Of a stretch of DNA of 64,000 nucleotides, positions 25,042-33,415 are shown piece by piece. This stretch comes from Fibrella aestuarina BUZ 2. GTDB taxonomy: Bacteria > Bacteroidota > Bacteroidia > Cytophagales > Spirosomataceae. The number at the start of each line of letters is the position of its first letter. Within the stretch, counting starts at the first letter, position 1. The notes beneath the pieces are model-generated. The model was not told the origin of the DNA, made no database searches, and saw only the letters and a list, made by a program, of their open reading frames with translations. A program made the translations under genes and the position numbers. The stretch spans positions 3,269,701 to 3,333,700 of the forward strand of contig NC_020054.1 of NCBI RefSeq assembly GCF_000331105.1, given 5' to 3'.

Positions 25042-26376
25042 ATGATGAATGGCGGACAAGCGCTAATAAGGCGTGTGATGGGCCTGATCCGATTAGCCTT
25101 GTGCATGGTTCCTTGGGTATTGGGTCTGCTGGGTCAATCGGTTACGGCCCATCCCATGCCCAATTCGGTGGTGCTGCTCAATGTGCACGCTGACCGCATC
25201 CGCGCGGAGCTACAGATTCCATTGAGCGAACTGCAACCGGCGTTTGGACGAGCTGTGAACGATTCGGCCAGTCAACTGATCGACGCACTGAGCCCTCAAC
25301 TGCGGGCGTACCTGGTTCGCCACATCCGGCCCCAAAGCCCCAACGGGCGCTTCTGGACCGTAACGGTGGGTACGTTGTCGATGCAGGAGACGCAGAACCC
25401 CATCAACGGCACCTACCGCGAACTGATTGCACAGGTGCAGATGGTGCCCCCACCCGGTGCCGACGTGCGGCAATTCAGTTTTCAGTACGATGCCGTGCTG
25501 CATCAGGTCGTCACGCATAAAATTCTAGTATCGGTGCGGCAAGATTGGGAGCGGGGGCAAGTGGCGGAGCAGGAACCCGCTCAGGTGGGCGTTATCGAAC
25601 TGGATATCGTCAACAATCGCATTTTGCCGCTACCCGTCAAGCTGGAGGGCGGTAGCGTCTGGACAGGCTTCCGAAGTATGATCGCGCTGGGTGTTGACCA
25701 CATTGCCGATGGGACCGATCACCTGCTGTTTCTGCTGGTGTTGCTGCTCCCCGCGCCGCTTCTGCGGGCCGAAAACCGCTGGGGACGCTTTGGGGGTATA
25801 CGTTACAGCCTCACCCGGCTGCTCTGGATCGTGACCGCCTTCACGGTGGGGCATTCCATCACGCTGCTACTAGGGGCGTTGGGGTGGGTACGGTTACCGT
25901 CGCAGCCCATCGAAGTGCTCATCGCCGTGTCGATTCTGGTTTCGGCCCTGCACGCCTTTCGCCCGCTCTTTCCAGGCCGAGAAACCTGGGTAGCGGCGGG
26001 TTTCGGTCTGGTGCACGGGTTAGCTTTCGCCACGACACTCACCGATCTTTCGCTCGATGCCGGGCGTATGGTATTGAGTATCTTGGGCTTTAACCTGGGT
26101 ATCGAACTGATGCAACTGATCGTAATCGCGCTGACGATCCCGTGGTTGATGCTGCTGAGCCAAACGCCAGTCTATGGCTGGGTACGTCGTGGCGGCGCGT
26201 TGTTGGCCGCGGTGGCCGCAACCGCCTGGCTGGTGGAGCGCATCACGCAGCACCCAAACGGCGTGACTAGGCTGGTTGAACGGGTGGTGATCTACGCACC
26301 GTATGGACTGGCTGTCTTGGCCGGTATGGCTCTATTGCTGACCTATCAGACTCGGCAGCAAAGGCAGCGAGCCTAG
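25042..26376 (+). CDS. HupE/UreJ family membrane protein, 444 aa
   Basis: The N-terminus has a hydrophobic signal-type segment, then a periplasmic domain of about 190 residues. The C-terminal ~220 residues hold six or seven membrane helices. The HupE/UreJ pattern is clear: ALGVDHIADGTDHLLFLLVLLLPAPLL with His and Asp in the first helix, FTVGHSITLLLGALGW, LVSALHAFRPLF and FGLVHGLAFATTL. Those His residues are the metal-binding positions of the family, some of whose members move nickel or cobalt. No urease or hydrogenase gene is nearby. The 16-bp gap behind the DUF3500 gene suggests a joint membrane/lipoprotein function, perhaps metal handling; that is inference. Confidence 0.88.
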   Translation: MMNGGQALIRRVMGLIRLALCMVPWVLGLLGQSVTAHPMPNSVVLLNVHADRIRAELQIPLSELQPAFGRAVNDSASQLIDALSPQLRAYLVRHIRPQSPNGRFWTVTVGTLSMQETQNPINGTYRELIAQVQMVPPPGADVRQFSFQYDAVLHQVVTHKILVSVRQDWERGQVAEQEPAQVGVIELDIVNNRILPLPVKLEGGSVWTGFRSMIALGVDHIADGTDHLLFLLVLLLPAPLLRAENRWGRFGGIRYSLTRLLWIVTAFTVGHSITLLLGALGWVRLPSQPIEVLIAVSILVSALHAFRPLFPGRETWVAAGFGLVHGLAFATTLTDLSLDAGRMVLSILGFNLGIELMQLIVIALTIPWLMLLSQTPVYGWVRRGGALLAAVAATAWLVERITQHPNGVTRLVERVVIYAPYGLAVLAGMALLLTYQTRQQRQRA

Positions 26377-26459
26377 CGGTTAAGCACAGCATAGGGCGTC
26401 GGTATGTGTCCGTTTACTGGTAAATTGTCGTAAGTTGCTTGCCGAATGACCCCTGGGCC

Positions 26460-27260
26460 ATGACGTACTCAACCAGACCCACAGACTCTATTGAAGCGGC
26501 CATCGAGGCGCTGAGCCAATTGCCGCGCTATTCGATCGGCCGCACCGTTGGGAACACCATCGTGGTGCCCAACGCCCGCGTTAGCAGTCAGCACGCTACG
26601 CTGATCCGTTGCTCCGACCAACTCTATGTGCTGGAAGATCTGGCCAGCAAACATGGCACCTTCGTCAACGACACGCGCATTACCCGCAAACTGGTTGGGC
26701 CGGACGATACCCTCCGCTTTGCCGACAGTCCTTTTTCCCTGGCTGACCTGCTGCAACAAGTGCCGACGCCGGGTCCGGTACAGGTGGGCCGCTCTACGCT
26801 GGTGCCCCAAACGTCGCCATCGTGGTCGGCCGGGGCGGCAACGTACCCAGCCGACCACGATGCGCTTGACTTTCGGGCGGCGTTTGCTGAACTGAAAGCT
26901 GTTTTTGACCAATACCCCAAACTGCGGCGCGACTGCCGAAACCGCGATAAAATGATCCGCACGGGCAGCGTCATTGTCTCGTCGGTGGTGGGTGTGAGTG
27001 CCGTGCTGGCCTCGGGTGGGGCGTTGGCGGGCTTCGGGTTGTTGCAGGTGCTATCGGGTGCCGGGTTAAGCATGCTCATTCCGACACTCTGCTCTACGTT
27101 GCTTTCGACCGACGAAAAGCTCGAACTGATCGACAAGACGTATCGTGAGCGTTACCGCTGCCCCAACCCAACCTGCCGCGATCCGTTTGGTATGCGCGAA
27201 TGGGAACAGCTGGCTCAACAGAAAAGCTGTCGTCGTTGCAAGGCCATCTGGGCCGACTAA
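26460..27260 (+). CDS. FHA domain protein with membrane segment and zinc ribbon, 266 aa
   Basis: First gene of the phospho-signalling block. FHA domain at about residues 20-95: YSIGRTVGNTIVVPNARVSSQH, then EDLASKHGTFVN, where GR, S43/H45 and GTFVN are the phosphothreonine-binding positions. A Pro/Thr linker follows. Residues 170-215 are strongly hydrophobic (SVIVSSVVGVSAVLASGG, LLQVLSGAGLSMLIPTL), most likely a membrane hairpin. The C-terminus is a zinc ribbon with C234, C239, C257 and C260 (CPNPTC, CRRC). I use the ATG at 26460; an in-frame TTG lies 7 codons upstream. Likely role: membrane-tethered reader of the kinase encoded downstream. Confidence 0.85.
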   Translation: MTYSTRPTDSIEAAIEALSQLPRYSIGRTVGNTIVVPNARVSSQHATLIRCSDQLYVLEDLASKHGTFVNDTRITRKLVGPDDTLRFADSPFSLADLLQQVPTPGPVQVGRSTLVPQTSPSWSAGAATYPADHDALDFRAAFAELKAVFDQYPKLRRDCRNRDKMIRTGSVIVSSVVGVSAVLASGGALAGFGLLQVLSGAGLSMLIPTLCSTLLSTDEKLELIDKTYRERYRCPNPTCRDPFGMREWEQLAQQKSCRRCKAIWAD

Positions 27261-27328
27261 GCCGCCCCGCCCGACCCCTTACCTTTCGGGCTAACTAACG
27301 ATACACGGCAACGCTTACTCCTTTATTC

Positions 27329-28237
27329 ATGGACCAGGACTCTACCTATCTACAATGGCCGGGCGACCCGGCAATGACCAGTAGCACCTCGGATGGGGTT
27401 CGGCGGCGCGTTGGTATTTCGGCGGCAGCTTTGCTACTGGGCGGCGGCGCGGCTTTGGGCCTGATTCCGCGCGCTGGCCAGTCGCCCCAACCACCGGCTA
27501 CCCCGACTGGTGAGGCGGCCTCGTTGCCCCCCAGTGCCGCCGTGGCTACCACTGTCGATGATTCGATGCCGTTCGGGGAAGCGTTTGCGGCGGCGCGAGC
27601 CGAGGTTGGCCCTGGCGGCGTCTTCCGCTGGCACGGACAGGCCTACAACACGTTCTGGCAGGAAGAATGGGCCGATCTGTCGCTGGCGCAACGGCAGGAA
27701 TACGCCGAACAGGTGCTCAACACGGAACTACCCGTTCGGCAGATCGCGGCAGCTGACGACTGGAACGTACCGGGCCAAACCGTTGCGACAATGGGCAAAC
27801 CAACCGTGATTGAAGGGTATGTAGCTGGTCGCCGGGTGATGGGAGTCGACGATGACAACGACGGCACAATCGACGCGCTCGTGATTGCGGGCGAGGATGG
27901 CACCACTTACAAAGTGGTGGATCGGACCGGCGATGCGGGCCTGGATACCTTATACGAGTACGACACCGTGGCTGGCGAATACCAATTGCTCCACGCGCTG
28001 CCAACCCCCACGGTGCTTACCAACGGGCAATTGAGTGCCAATCTCGAGGAAGCCATGTCGAGGCAGGTCATCAACGATCTGCTAGCCGACAAACTCCCCT
28101 CAGCTGCCCACCTCCAGCCGGCTGTCCACGTCAACGTGCCCCACGACGCCCATGACGACGACGTCGATGACTCCTACATCAACAATGGCGATGTCGACGA
28201 CATGGACGACCCGCCACATGACCATGACTCTGAGTAA
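27329..28237 (+). CDS. Membrane-anchored protein with Asp-rich metal-loop and His/Asp tail, 302 aa
   Basis: I know no named domain. A basic patch (VRRRVG) and a hydrophobic helix at about 29-46 anchor it with the C-terminus outside the cytoplasm. After a Pro-rich linker, residues 80-130 form a compact conserved-looking unit (FGEAFAAARAEVGPGGVFRWHG, in part, then EEWADLSLAQRQEYA). Residues 173-183 (VDDDNDGTIDA) look like a Ca2+-binding Asp loop. The last ~38 residues are extremely acidic with His (HDAHDDDVDD, DDPPHDHDSE), a likely metal-binding tail. It sits between two FHA genes and ends 10 bp before the next one. It may be a substrate or extracellular sensor of the block. Confidence 0.75.
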   Translation: MDQDSTYLQWPGDPAMTSSTSDGVRRRVGISAAALLLGGGAALGLIPRAGQSPQPPATPTGEAASLPPSAAVATTVDDSMPFGEAFAAARAEVGPGGVFRWHGQAYNTFWQEEWADLSLAQRQEYAEQVLNTELPVRQIAAADDWNVPGQTVATMGKPTVIEGYVAGRRVMGVDDDNDGTIDALVIAGEDGTTYKVVDRTGDAGLDTLYEYDTVAGEYQLLHALPTPTVLTNGQLSANLEEAMSRQVINDLLADKLPSAAHLQPAVHVNVPHDAHDDDVDDSYINNGDVDDMDDPPHDHDSE

Positions 28238-28247
28238 GATCAGCCTG

Positions 28248-28832
28248 ATGAATTGCCAGCACTGTGGTCGAAAGATCATGCTGCGTCCGGCCGATCTGGA
28301 ACGGGGCTTCATCGTTTGTTCGCACCTGAACTGCGGTGCTACCAACCAACTCACACCAACGACCGAATACGACCCCCAACTGGCCATTGATCTGCCCGAA
28401 CACGGCCACCTGACGTACCTGAACGACCCGACGGTAGTGCTTCGGCTGAAGTTGGGCCTCAACGTGCTGGGTACCAGCGACTCATGCAGCGCCCGCGTGG
28501 CACGGTACCTGCACCGGGGACGTTGCTACATCAGTCGGCGCCATTGTTCAATTACCGTCGCTTTTGACCAGTGGACCGGTACGTTGCGGTACCAGCTTCA
28601 GGATGGAGCTGCCGACCCGGCGGCTGGACCGACTACGCATAAGCCCAGCCTGAACGGCACCCTGCTCAATGGACAGCTGTTGCGGCCGGCTGAGATGATC
28701 GACGTGAATGATGGCGGCCTGATTTCACTCGGCGGGGCCGATTCATTCCAACTATCACACGCCAAAATTGATCCTATCCTTCGCGAAACGTACCGAATCG
28801 ATTCTGACTTTAACGCCGACCTGACGCAGTGA
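28248..28832 (+). CDS. Zinc-ribbon plus FHA domain protein, 194 aa
   Basis: The N-terminus is a small zinc ribbon with C3, C6, C24 and C29 (CQHCG, CSHLNCG). Residues ~65-175 form a divergent FHA domain: LGTSDSCSARVARYL, then CYISRRHCSITV with the S/RRH motif, and KPSLNGTLLNGQ in place of NGTxVN, ending DGGLISLGGADSF. There is no membrane segment, so this is a soluble phosphothreonine reader. I chose the ATG at 28248; ATGs at 28218 and 28224 are also in frame but overlap the previous gene. Its stop overlaps the PP2C GTG start (GTGA), so the two are translationally coupled. Confidence 0.85.
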   Translation: MNCQHCGRKIMLRPADLERGFIVCSHLNCGATNQLTPTTEYDPQLAIDLPEHGHLTYLNDPTVVLRLKLGLNVLGTSDSCSARVARYLHRGRCYISRRHCSITVAFDQWTGTLRYQLQDGAADPAAGPTTHKPSLNGTLLNGQLLRPAEMIDVNDGGLISLGGADSFQLSHAKIDPILRETYRIDSDFNADLTQ

Positions 28833-29653
28833 ACTACACGCTCCAGCCTCCCTGCGGGTTTTCGATGATCGGCGGCCGCCCGACGAATCAGGATGCGCTA
28901 TGGCCGCCGGTGGGTCAGGCCAACTCCGCCACTCGTCTGTTTGTCCTATGCGATGGCATGGGCGGCGCTGATCGGGGCGAGGTAGCGAGCCGGTTGCTGA
29001 CCGAAGCGGTAGCGCATTACGTTGCGGCCTGGAACAACCCGGTTCTAGACAGCGTACACCTGCAATCGGCCATTGATATGGCCTACGAGGCGTATGCCTT
29101 TTTCATGAATCAGCATCCAACTATCAACCGAATGGGGGCCACACTGGCAATCCTCCAGTTGCACGAGCGCGGGGCATCGCTGGCGCACATGGGCGATAGT
29201 CGCGTCTACTGGCTGCGCAACGGGCAGGTTCTCTTTCGGACCATGGATCATAAACGCGTCAACGAATTGGTCGAAACCGGCGTGCTGACAGCCCAACAGG
29301 CCCGGAACCACCCGTGGCGCAATCGCCTGAGCCGCGCCGTGCTCATGCACCGCGACCCGGCGGGCCTGCATCGGTCGGCGGCGCAGCCAGACCTGCTGCT
29401 GATCGACGACCTACAGCCGGGCGATTACTTCTTTCTGTGCACGGATGGCGTATTGGAGCACCTCGACGATGAAACCATAGCCGCTATCCTGGCAACCGAC
29501 GATACCGACCCTGTAAAGCTGGATACGCTGCTGGCAGCCTGTAACCAACGTACCCAAGATAACTATTCGGCCTATCTGGTTCGGCTCGAAACCGTCGAAT
29601 CTGACGTGGTGTCACTCACAAAACCTACACCGGTAGCCAATGAAAAAGCCTAA
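28829..29653 (+). CDS. PP2C-family Ser/Thr protein phosphatase, 274 aa
   Basis: The eraser of the block. It starts with GTG overlapping the FHA stop. PPM motifs are complete: GRPTNQDA at 17-23, CDGMGGADRGEVAS at 41-54 with the metal Asp42, LAHMGDSRVYWLRNG, the DHKRVNELVETG/LTAQQA loop, and CTDGVLEHLDDETI with the late metal Asp. NYSAYLVRLE closes the domain. There is no signal or membrane helix, so it works in the cytoplasm on phospho-Ser/Thr, presumably made by the kinase two genes downstream. It overlaps the start of the caspase gene by 14 bp. Confidence 0.94.
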   Translation: MNYTLQPPCGFSMIGGRPTNQDALWPPVGQANSATRLFVLCDGMGGADRGEVASRLLTEAVAHYVAAWNNPVLDSVHLQSAIDMAYEAYAFFMNQHPTINRMGATLAILQLHERGASLAHMGDSRVYWLRNGQVLFRTMDHKRVNELVETGVLTAQQARNHPWRNRLSRAVLMHRDPAGLHRSAAQPDLLLIDDLQPGDYFFLCTDGVLEHLDDETIAAILATDDTDPVKLDTLLAACNQRTQDNYSAYLVRLETVESDVVSLTKPTPVANEKA

Positions 29654-30437
29654 CCACATACACGCGTGGCTGCTTGGCCTTGGCCTATGCCTGGGGTTGC
29701 AATCGGTATGGGCGCAGGGCCAGACGTACGCCGTCGTTGTGGGTATCGCCGACTACAAAGCCCTGACGTACCAGACTGGCGATCTTCGCTACGCCGATCA
29801 GGATGCCCGGCGGGTCGCGGCGTTTCTGGCCAGTCGGGGAGGGGGGCAGGTAGCACCGGCCCGGTTGCGGCTGCTGACCAACCAACAGGCAACGGGGGCC
29901 GGCATCCGGTCGGCAATGAAACTGTTTACCCAGGCCAAACCAACGGACCGGATTGTCCTGTATTTCTCGGGGCATGGTCTGACCGATAGCTTTGTGCCCT
30001 ACGACGTGCGCCCCGACGACCCCGCGTCGCTGTTGACCTACGCCGACATCAAGGCGGCCTTTCGGGCGTCGGCTGCCGGCGTAAAGCTATGCATCGCCGA
30101 CGCCTGCCTGTCGGGCAACCTGACGCGGCCCGTCCAGCCCACAGCGCAGTCGGCAAAAGCGACGCGAATGACCGCGTCTGGCACGAATGTAGCGATGCTG
30201 CTTGCCAGCCGATCTACCCAAATGGCCGTCGAGGATAAGCAGTTGCTGGCGGGTACATTTACATACTTTTTATTGAAAGGATTACAGGGGGAAGCGAATA
30301 GTGATAGGGATAATGTACTGACTATTAAGGAGTTACACGATTACGTAGTGCCCCGCGTTAGAAAGTTATCCAAAGGGAAGCAATCGCCGGTTTTTTATGG
30401 ACGGTTTTCCGATACATTGCCATTAGCGTATTTTTGA
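29640..30437 (+). CDS. Secreted caspase-like (peptidase C14) protein, 265 aa
   Basis: A signal peptide (HAWLLGLGLCLGLQSVWAQ) precedes a complete caspase/metacaspase p20 domain: YAVVVGIADYKAL, the catalytic His112 in YFSGHG and Cys156 in IADACLSGN. It ends after the small subunit-like part (SRSTQMAVEDKQLLAGTFTYFLLKGLQG, in part), with no extra domain. Metacaspases cut after Arg/Lys. The signal peptide places it in the periplasm, which is notable because the phosphatase and FHA readers are cytoplasmic. Near the 3' end (about 30240-30430) the DNA becomes visibly more AT-rich than the surroundings. It overlaps the PP2C gene by 14 bp and lies 34 bp before the kinase. Confidence 0.92.
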   Translation: MKKPNHIHAWLLGLGLCLGLQSVWAQGQTYAVVVGIADYKALTYQTGDLRYADQDARRVAAFLASRGGGQVAPARLRLLTNQQATGAGIRSAMKLFTQAKPTDRIVLYFSGHGLTDSFVPYDVRPDDPASLLTYADIKAAFRASAAGVKLCIADACLSGNLTRPVQPTAQSAKATRMTASGTNVAMLLASRSTQMAVEDKQLLAGTFTYFLLKGLQGEANSDRDNVLTIKELHDYVVPRVRKLSKGKQSPVFYGRFSDTLPLAYF

Positions 30438-30471
30438 GGATTGGTATACAAATAACTTGTACACTGAGGGC

Positions 30472-32352
30472 ATGACTCCACACATCGATACGTTCGCCGA
30501 CTTCAAACGCCGATACCCCATTCGGCCCGCCGACCCGGCCACCTGGCTGGGTAGCGGCTCATATGGGCGAGTCGTTAAAGTCGAGGATCAGGTCGAGACC
30601 GAGTGGGTCGCTATTAAAATCAGTGAATTCAAAGGCGAAGACAGCCAATCCCTGCGGGCGGAGGTTGAACTGGCCCAACGCATCCCCCGGCACACCAACA
30701 TTGCCCGTTACGATCGTTGCTACCGCTTCGAAACCGATGCCAGCGTAAGCGATTTCGCGGTGATGAAGTATTACCGCGATGGCAATCTGGCCAATCTACT
30801 GAAGCATCAGAAGCTGACTGCCACTGAGGTGTATGACCTCACGAAAGGCATCTTGCTGGGGCTGCAACACCTGCACCGTCAGCGCATCGTACACCGTGAT
30901 TTCAAGCCCGCCAACATCCTCATCTCCCGCGATAACCAGGGGCGGCTGGTGCCTAAAATTGCGGATTTTGGCCTTAGCAAGCTGGTCAATGGGGAGGCCG
31001 CGCTCGATCAGTCTGATTTTGACCTCAGCGATGGTCGCGGTACCCCGTCTTACAAAGCACCCGAGCAAATCGAAGGCGGCCGGGTGAGTTACAACCTCGA
31101 TCTGTGGGCGTTCGGCGTGGTGCTCTACGAAATGCTGGTGGGCGAGAAACCCTTCGGTGCCGATCGCCCCGCCGACAGTGAGCAACGGGCGCGCCGTACC
31201 GTCGAGCAGAAGATCATGGCCGCGCGCCTGCCGGCCAAGGTGGAGCAGGTAGCTGAACCATACCGCACCATCATCAAACGGTGCCTGGTGCGCGATCTCT
31301 ACCAGCGGGTCCGTCGGGCTGATGAACTGCTGGCGTTGCTCGATGGCGTGGCCAACGAACAGCCGAGCGAGTCGGTACCAGTGCCGGGCAACGTACCTGA
31401 GCGCGCGCCAGACGAGCCGACCGACCTGTTTAAGGAGGAGCAAACCGATCTGTTCGGCCAGACCGAACCGACTGACCTTCGCACGGAGCTGGCCGTTGAG
31501 CCAACCGAACACATCGCAGACACTGCTGCTATCCCCCCGCGGGCGAACGTACCTGAAGCGAAACCAACCCAGCGCCAGGGTCGGCGGAACACGTGGCGAA
31601 TGGCATTGCCGGCGGCGTTGCTGCTGGCTGGGCTTGGTATCTATTTGTACGTAGCCCGCAATCGCAGTCTGGCTACGCCTAATCAGAAAGCGACCAACGG
31701 CTCTAATCTGGTCGATACTCGGTCGGGCGGCGCCAACGAGCCGATTGCCCTGCTGACAACGATGGCCTCGGCCAGCACGGCCGCCTCATCGCCAAACACG
31801 GTGGTCGATCAGTTGTTGCAACAGGCCCGTACGGCTTTTTACCGCGAGCAGTACCCGCAGGCCGTGCTATTGGCCGATAAAGGCTTGCACGAGGCGCCAC
31901 AGCGGCAGGAACTGATTCGGCTGAAATCGCTGGCTCTGGAACGTCTCGCCGCCAGGCCAACGGCAACTGCTCCGGCCAGGCCAACGCCCGCTACGGCGGC
32001 TACAGCCAACAGCCAGGCACCTGCACTGGATAGCCATGAAACCCTGCTGGCCGCGCAACAGGCGCAGCGCAACTACGACCAGCTCATCGAGCGCGGTACC
32101 AGCGCCATCACCAACGGAAACCGGAAAGCCGAAGCGATCACGGCCTTTTCAGAAGCACGCGCGCTGGCCGATAAGTACAAGCTAAACACCGAGCGCGGTC
32201 ACGAACGATATATGTTTTACATGGAAAAAGGCGACCGGATTTTTGACCGCGACGAACGGGAGGGCGCCCTTTTATGGTATCAGGTGGCGCAATCCATTGA
32301 GAACACAGCGGAACTAAAAGCCAGGATCAAAAAATGCTCTCAGTTGCAGTAA
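30472..32352 (+). CDS. Transmembrane Ser/Thr protein kinase (Hanks type), 626 aa
   Basis: The writer of the block. The kinase domain has GSGSYGRV at 27-34, Lys49 in WVAIKISE, HRDFKPANIL with Asp143, DFG at 165-167, GTPSYKAPEQ and LDLWAFGVVLYEMLVG. A linker after the kinase carries repeated TDL motifs (T317, T325, T334, plus T345) that look like FHA docking or autophosphorylation sites. A single membrane helix at about 376-394 (ALPAALLLAGLGIYLYVAR) places a C-terminal region of about 230 residues outside the cytoplasm. That region has a Thr/Ala/Pro-rich linker and TPR-like helices near both ends. The start is ATG 30472 with GAGGG just upstream; TTG at 30457 is an alternative. The stop abuts the next GTG. 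Confidence 0.93.
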   Translation: MTPHIDTFADFKRRYPIRPADPATWLGSGSYGRVVKVEDQVETEWVAIKISEFKGEDSQSLRAEVELAQRIPRHTNIARYDRCYRFETDASVSDFAVMKYYRDGNLANLLKHQKLTATEVYDLTKGILLGLQHLHRQRIVHRDFKPANILISRDNQGRLVPKIADFGLSKLVNGEAALDQSDFDLSDGRGTPSYKAPEQIEGGRVSYNLDLWAFGVVLYEMLVGEKPFGADRPADSEQRARRTVEQKIMAARLPAKVEQVAEPYRTIIKRCLVRDLYQRVRRADELLALLDGVANEQPSESVPVPGNVPERAPDEPTDLFKEEQTDLFGQTEPTDLRTELAVEPTEHIADTAAIPPRANVPEAKPTQRQGRRNTWRMALPAALLLAGLGIYLYVARNRSLATPNQKATNGSNLVDTRSGGANEPIALLTTMASASTAASSPNTVVDQLLQQARTAFYREQYPQAVLLADKGLHEAPQRQELIRLKSLALERLAARPTATAPARPTPATAATANSQAPALDSHETLLAAQQAQRNYDQLIERGTSAITNGNRKAEAITAFSEARALADKYKLNTERGHERYMFYMEKGDRIFDRDEREGALLWYQVAQSIENTAELKARIKKCSQLQ

Positions 32353-33372
32353 GTGACCACTATGCTCTTTTTTCTACGTCAATACAGTCTGTTTTTCGCG
32401 CTGCTGGTAGCCTGGCCTCAGTTGGCCACAGCCGCCGTGCCCGTTGCGCATACCAGGGGTAGTGGTGGCTACATAGATGAGGAGTATGACGCCTACCGGC
32501 GGAAGGGCGACGCCTTTTTTAAAGCAGGTCGCTACAGCGAGGCTCGTCAGCAATACCAGAACTGTCTGGAAGTGCCCGGTTTCGAGAATGACGAGTACGC
32601 CAAAGGGCGCATCGAAGTAACGACCCGCTGCCTGGCACTGCTGCAACAGGCCGACGACGCCCTGCAAAATCAGAATGATACGCTCGTTGTACAAACGCTG
32701 CAACAGGTGTTGGCCCTGAATCCAGCTGACGAACTACTGATAAGCCGAATCACCGAGCATTACGAACTGGAAGGCAATACCCTGTTTGCTGCCGACCGGT
32801 TAATGGAGGCGCGTACGTACTATGTGCGCGCGGCTGGGTACGCCAAACAAGTTCGTAATCGGTTGAAAATGAGTACGCTAGAAACCCAGATTCGGGCTAT
32901 CGATATTCGCTTGGAGCAACTCGAAAACGAACGGGAAGTCTTCTTGCGGGCCTCGCCCCGTAAACTTCCCAAAACGATTCCGGCCGTGCCGGTGAAAAGT
33001 CGGGTTGACCCAACGAAGCCACTACTGAAGATCAGCCTCGCTGTCCTAACCGCCGGGTCGGGTTTATTGGCGTATAGCCTGCGGCGTGATTTTGAAGACA
33101 AGAAAGAGGTTGTGGAGCGACTAGGCGCCGAGCTCGACCCGGATAACAAAGGGATCAAGCCCGATCAGTTTCCTGCGTATCGTGAGGCTGCCGAACAAGT
33201 CCGAAAGGCGTATGAGCAGCAGGGTCTTTACCGGATTTGCCTGGGTGTCGCTACCGCAGCTATCCTGGGCGAGGCCTACCTGTTTCTGCACAAACCGCAG
33301 CCCCGCCCGACCAGTTTTTTCTGGCGGCCGTCGGCTACCAGTTATGGTTTAACGATCGGCTATCGATTCTGA
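32353..33372 (+). CDS. Secreted/membrane TPR protein, 339 aa
   Basis: It begins with GTG directly after the kinase stop (ATG at 32362 is the alternative) and has a signal peptide (FLRQYSLFFALLVAWPQLATAA). TPR-like helices follow: YDAYRRKGDAFFKAGRYSEARQQYQNCL at about 45-72 (quoted in part) and more up to about residue 180. There is then a basic linker, a hydrophobic helix at about 220-237 (LKISLAVLTAGSGLLAYSLR), a charged stretch and another hydrophobic segment (ICLGVATAAILGEAYLFL). It ends in GLTIGYRF, an outer-membrane-barrel-like terminal pattern. The tight coupling suggests it works with the outer part of the kinase. Enzyme activity is not apparent. Confidence 0.82.
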   Translation: MTTMLFFLRQYSLFFALLVAWPQLATAAVPVAHTRGSGGYIDEEYDAYRRKGDAFFKAGRYSEARQQYQNCLEVPGFENDEYAKGRIEVTTRCLALLQQADDALQNQNDTLVVQTLQQVLALNPADELLISRITEHYELEGNTLFAADRLMEARTYYVRAAGYAKQVRNRLKMSTLETQIRAIDIRLEQLENEREVFLRASPRKLPKTIPAVPVKSRVDPTKPLLKISLAVLTAGSGLLAYSLRRDFEDKKEVVERLGAELDPDNKGIKPDQFPAYREAAEQVRKAYEQQGLYRICLGVATAAILGEAYLFLHKPQPRPTSFFWRPSATSYGLTIGYRF

Positions 33373-33415
33373 CTGTCATGTGCTAAATTTACCGTCAGTT
33401 ACGTTTGATTGCCTT

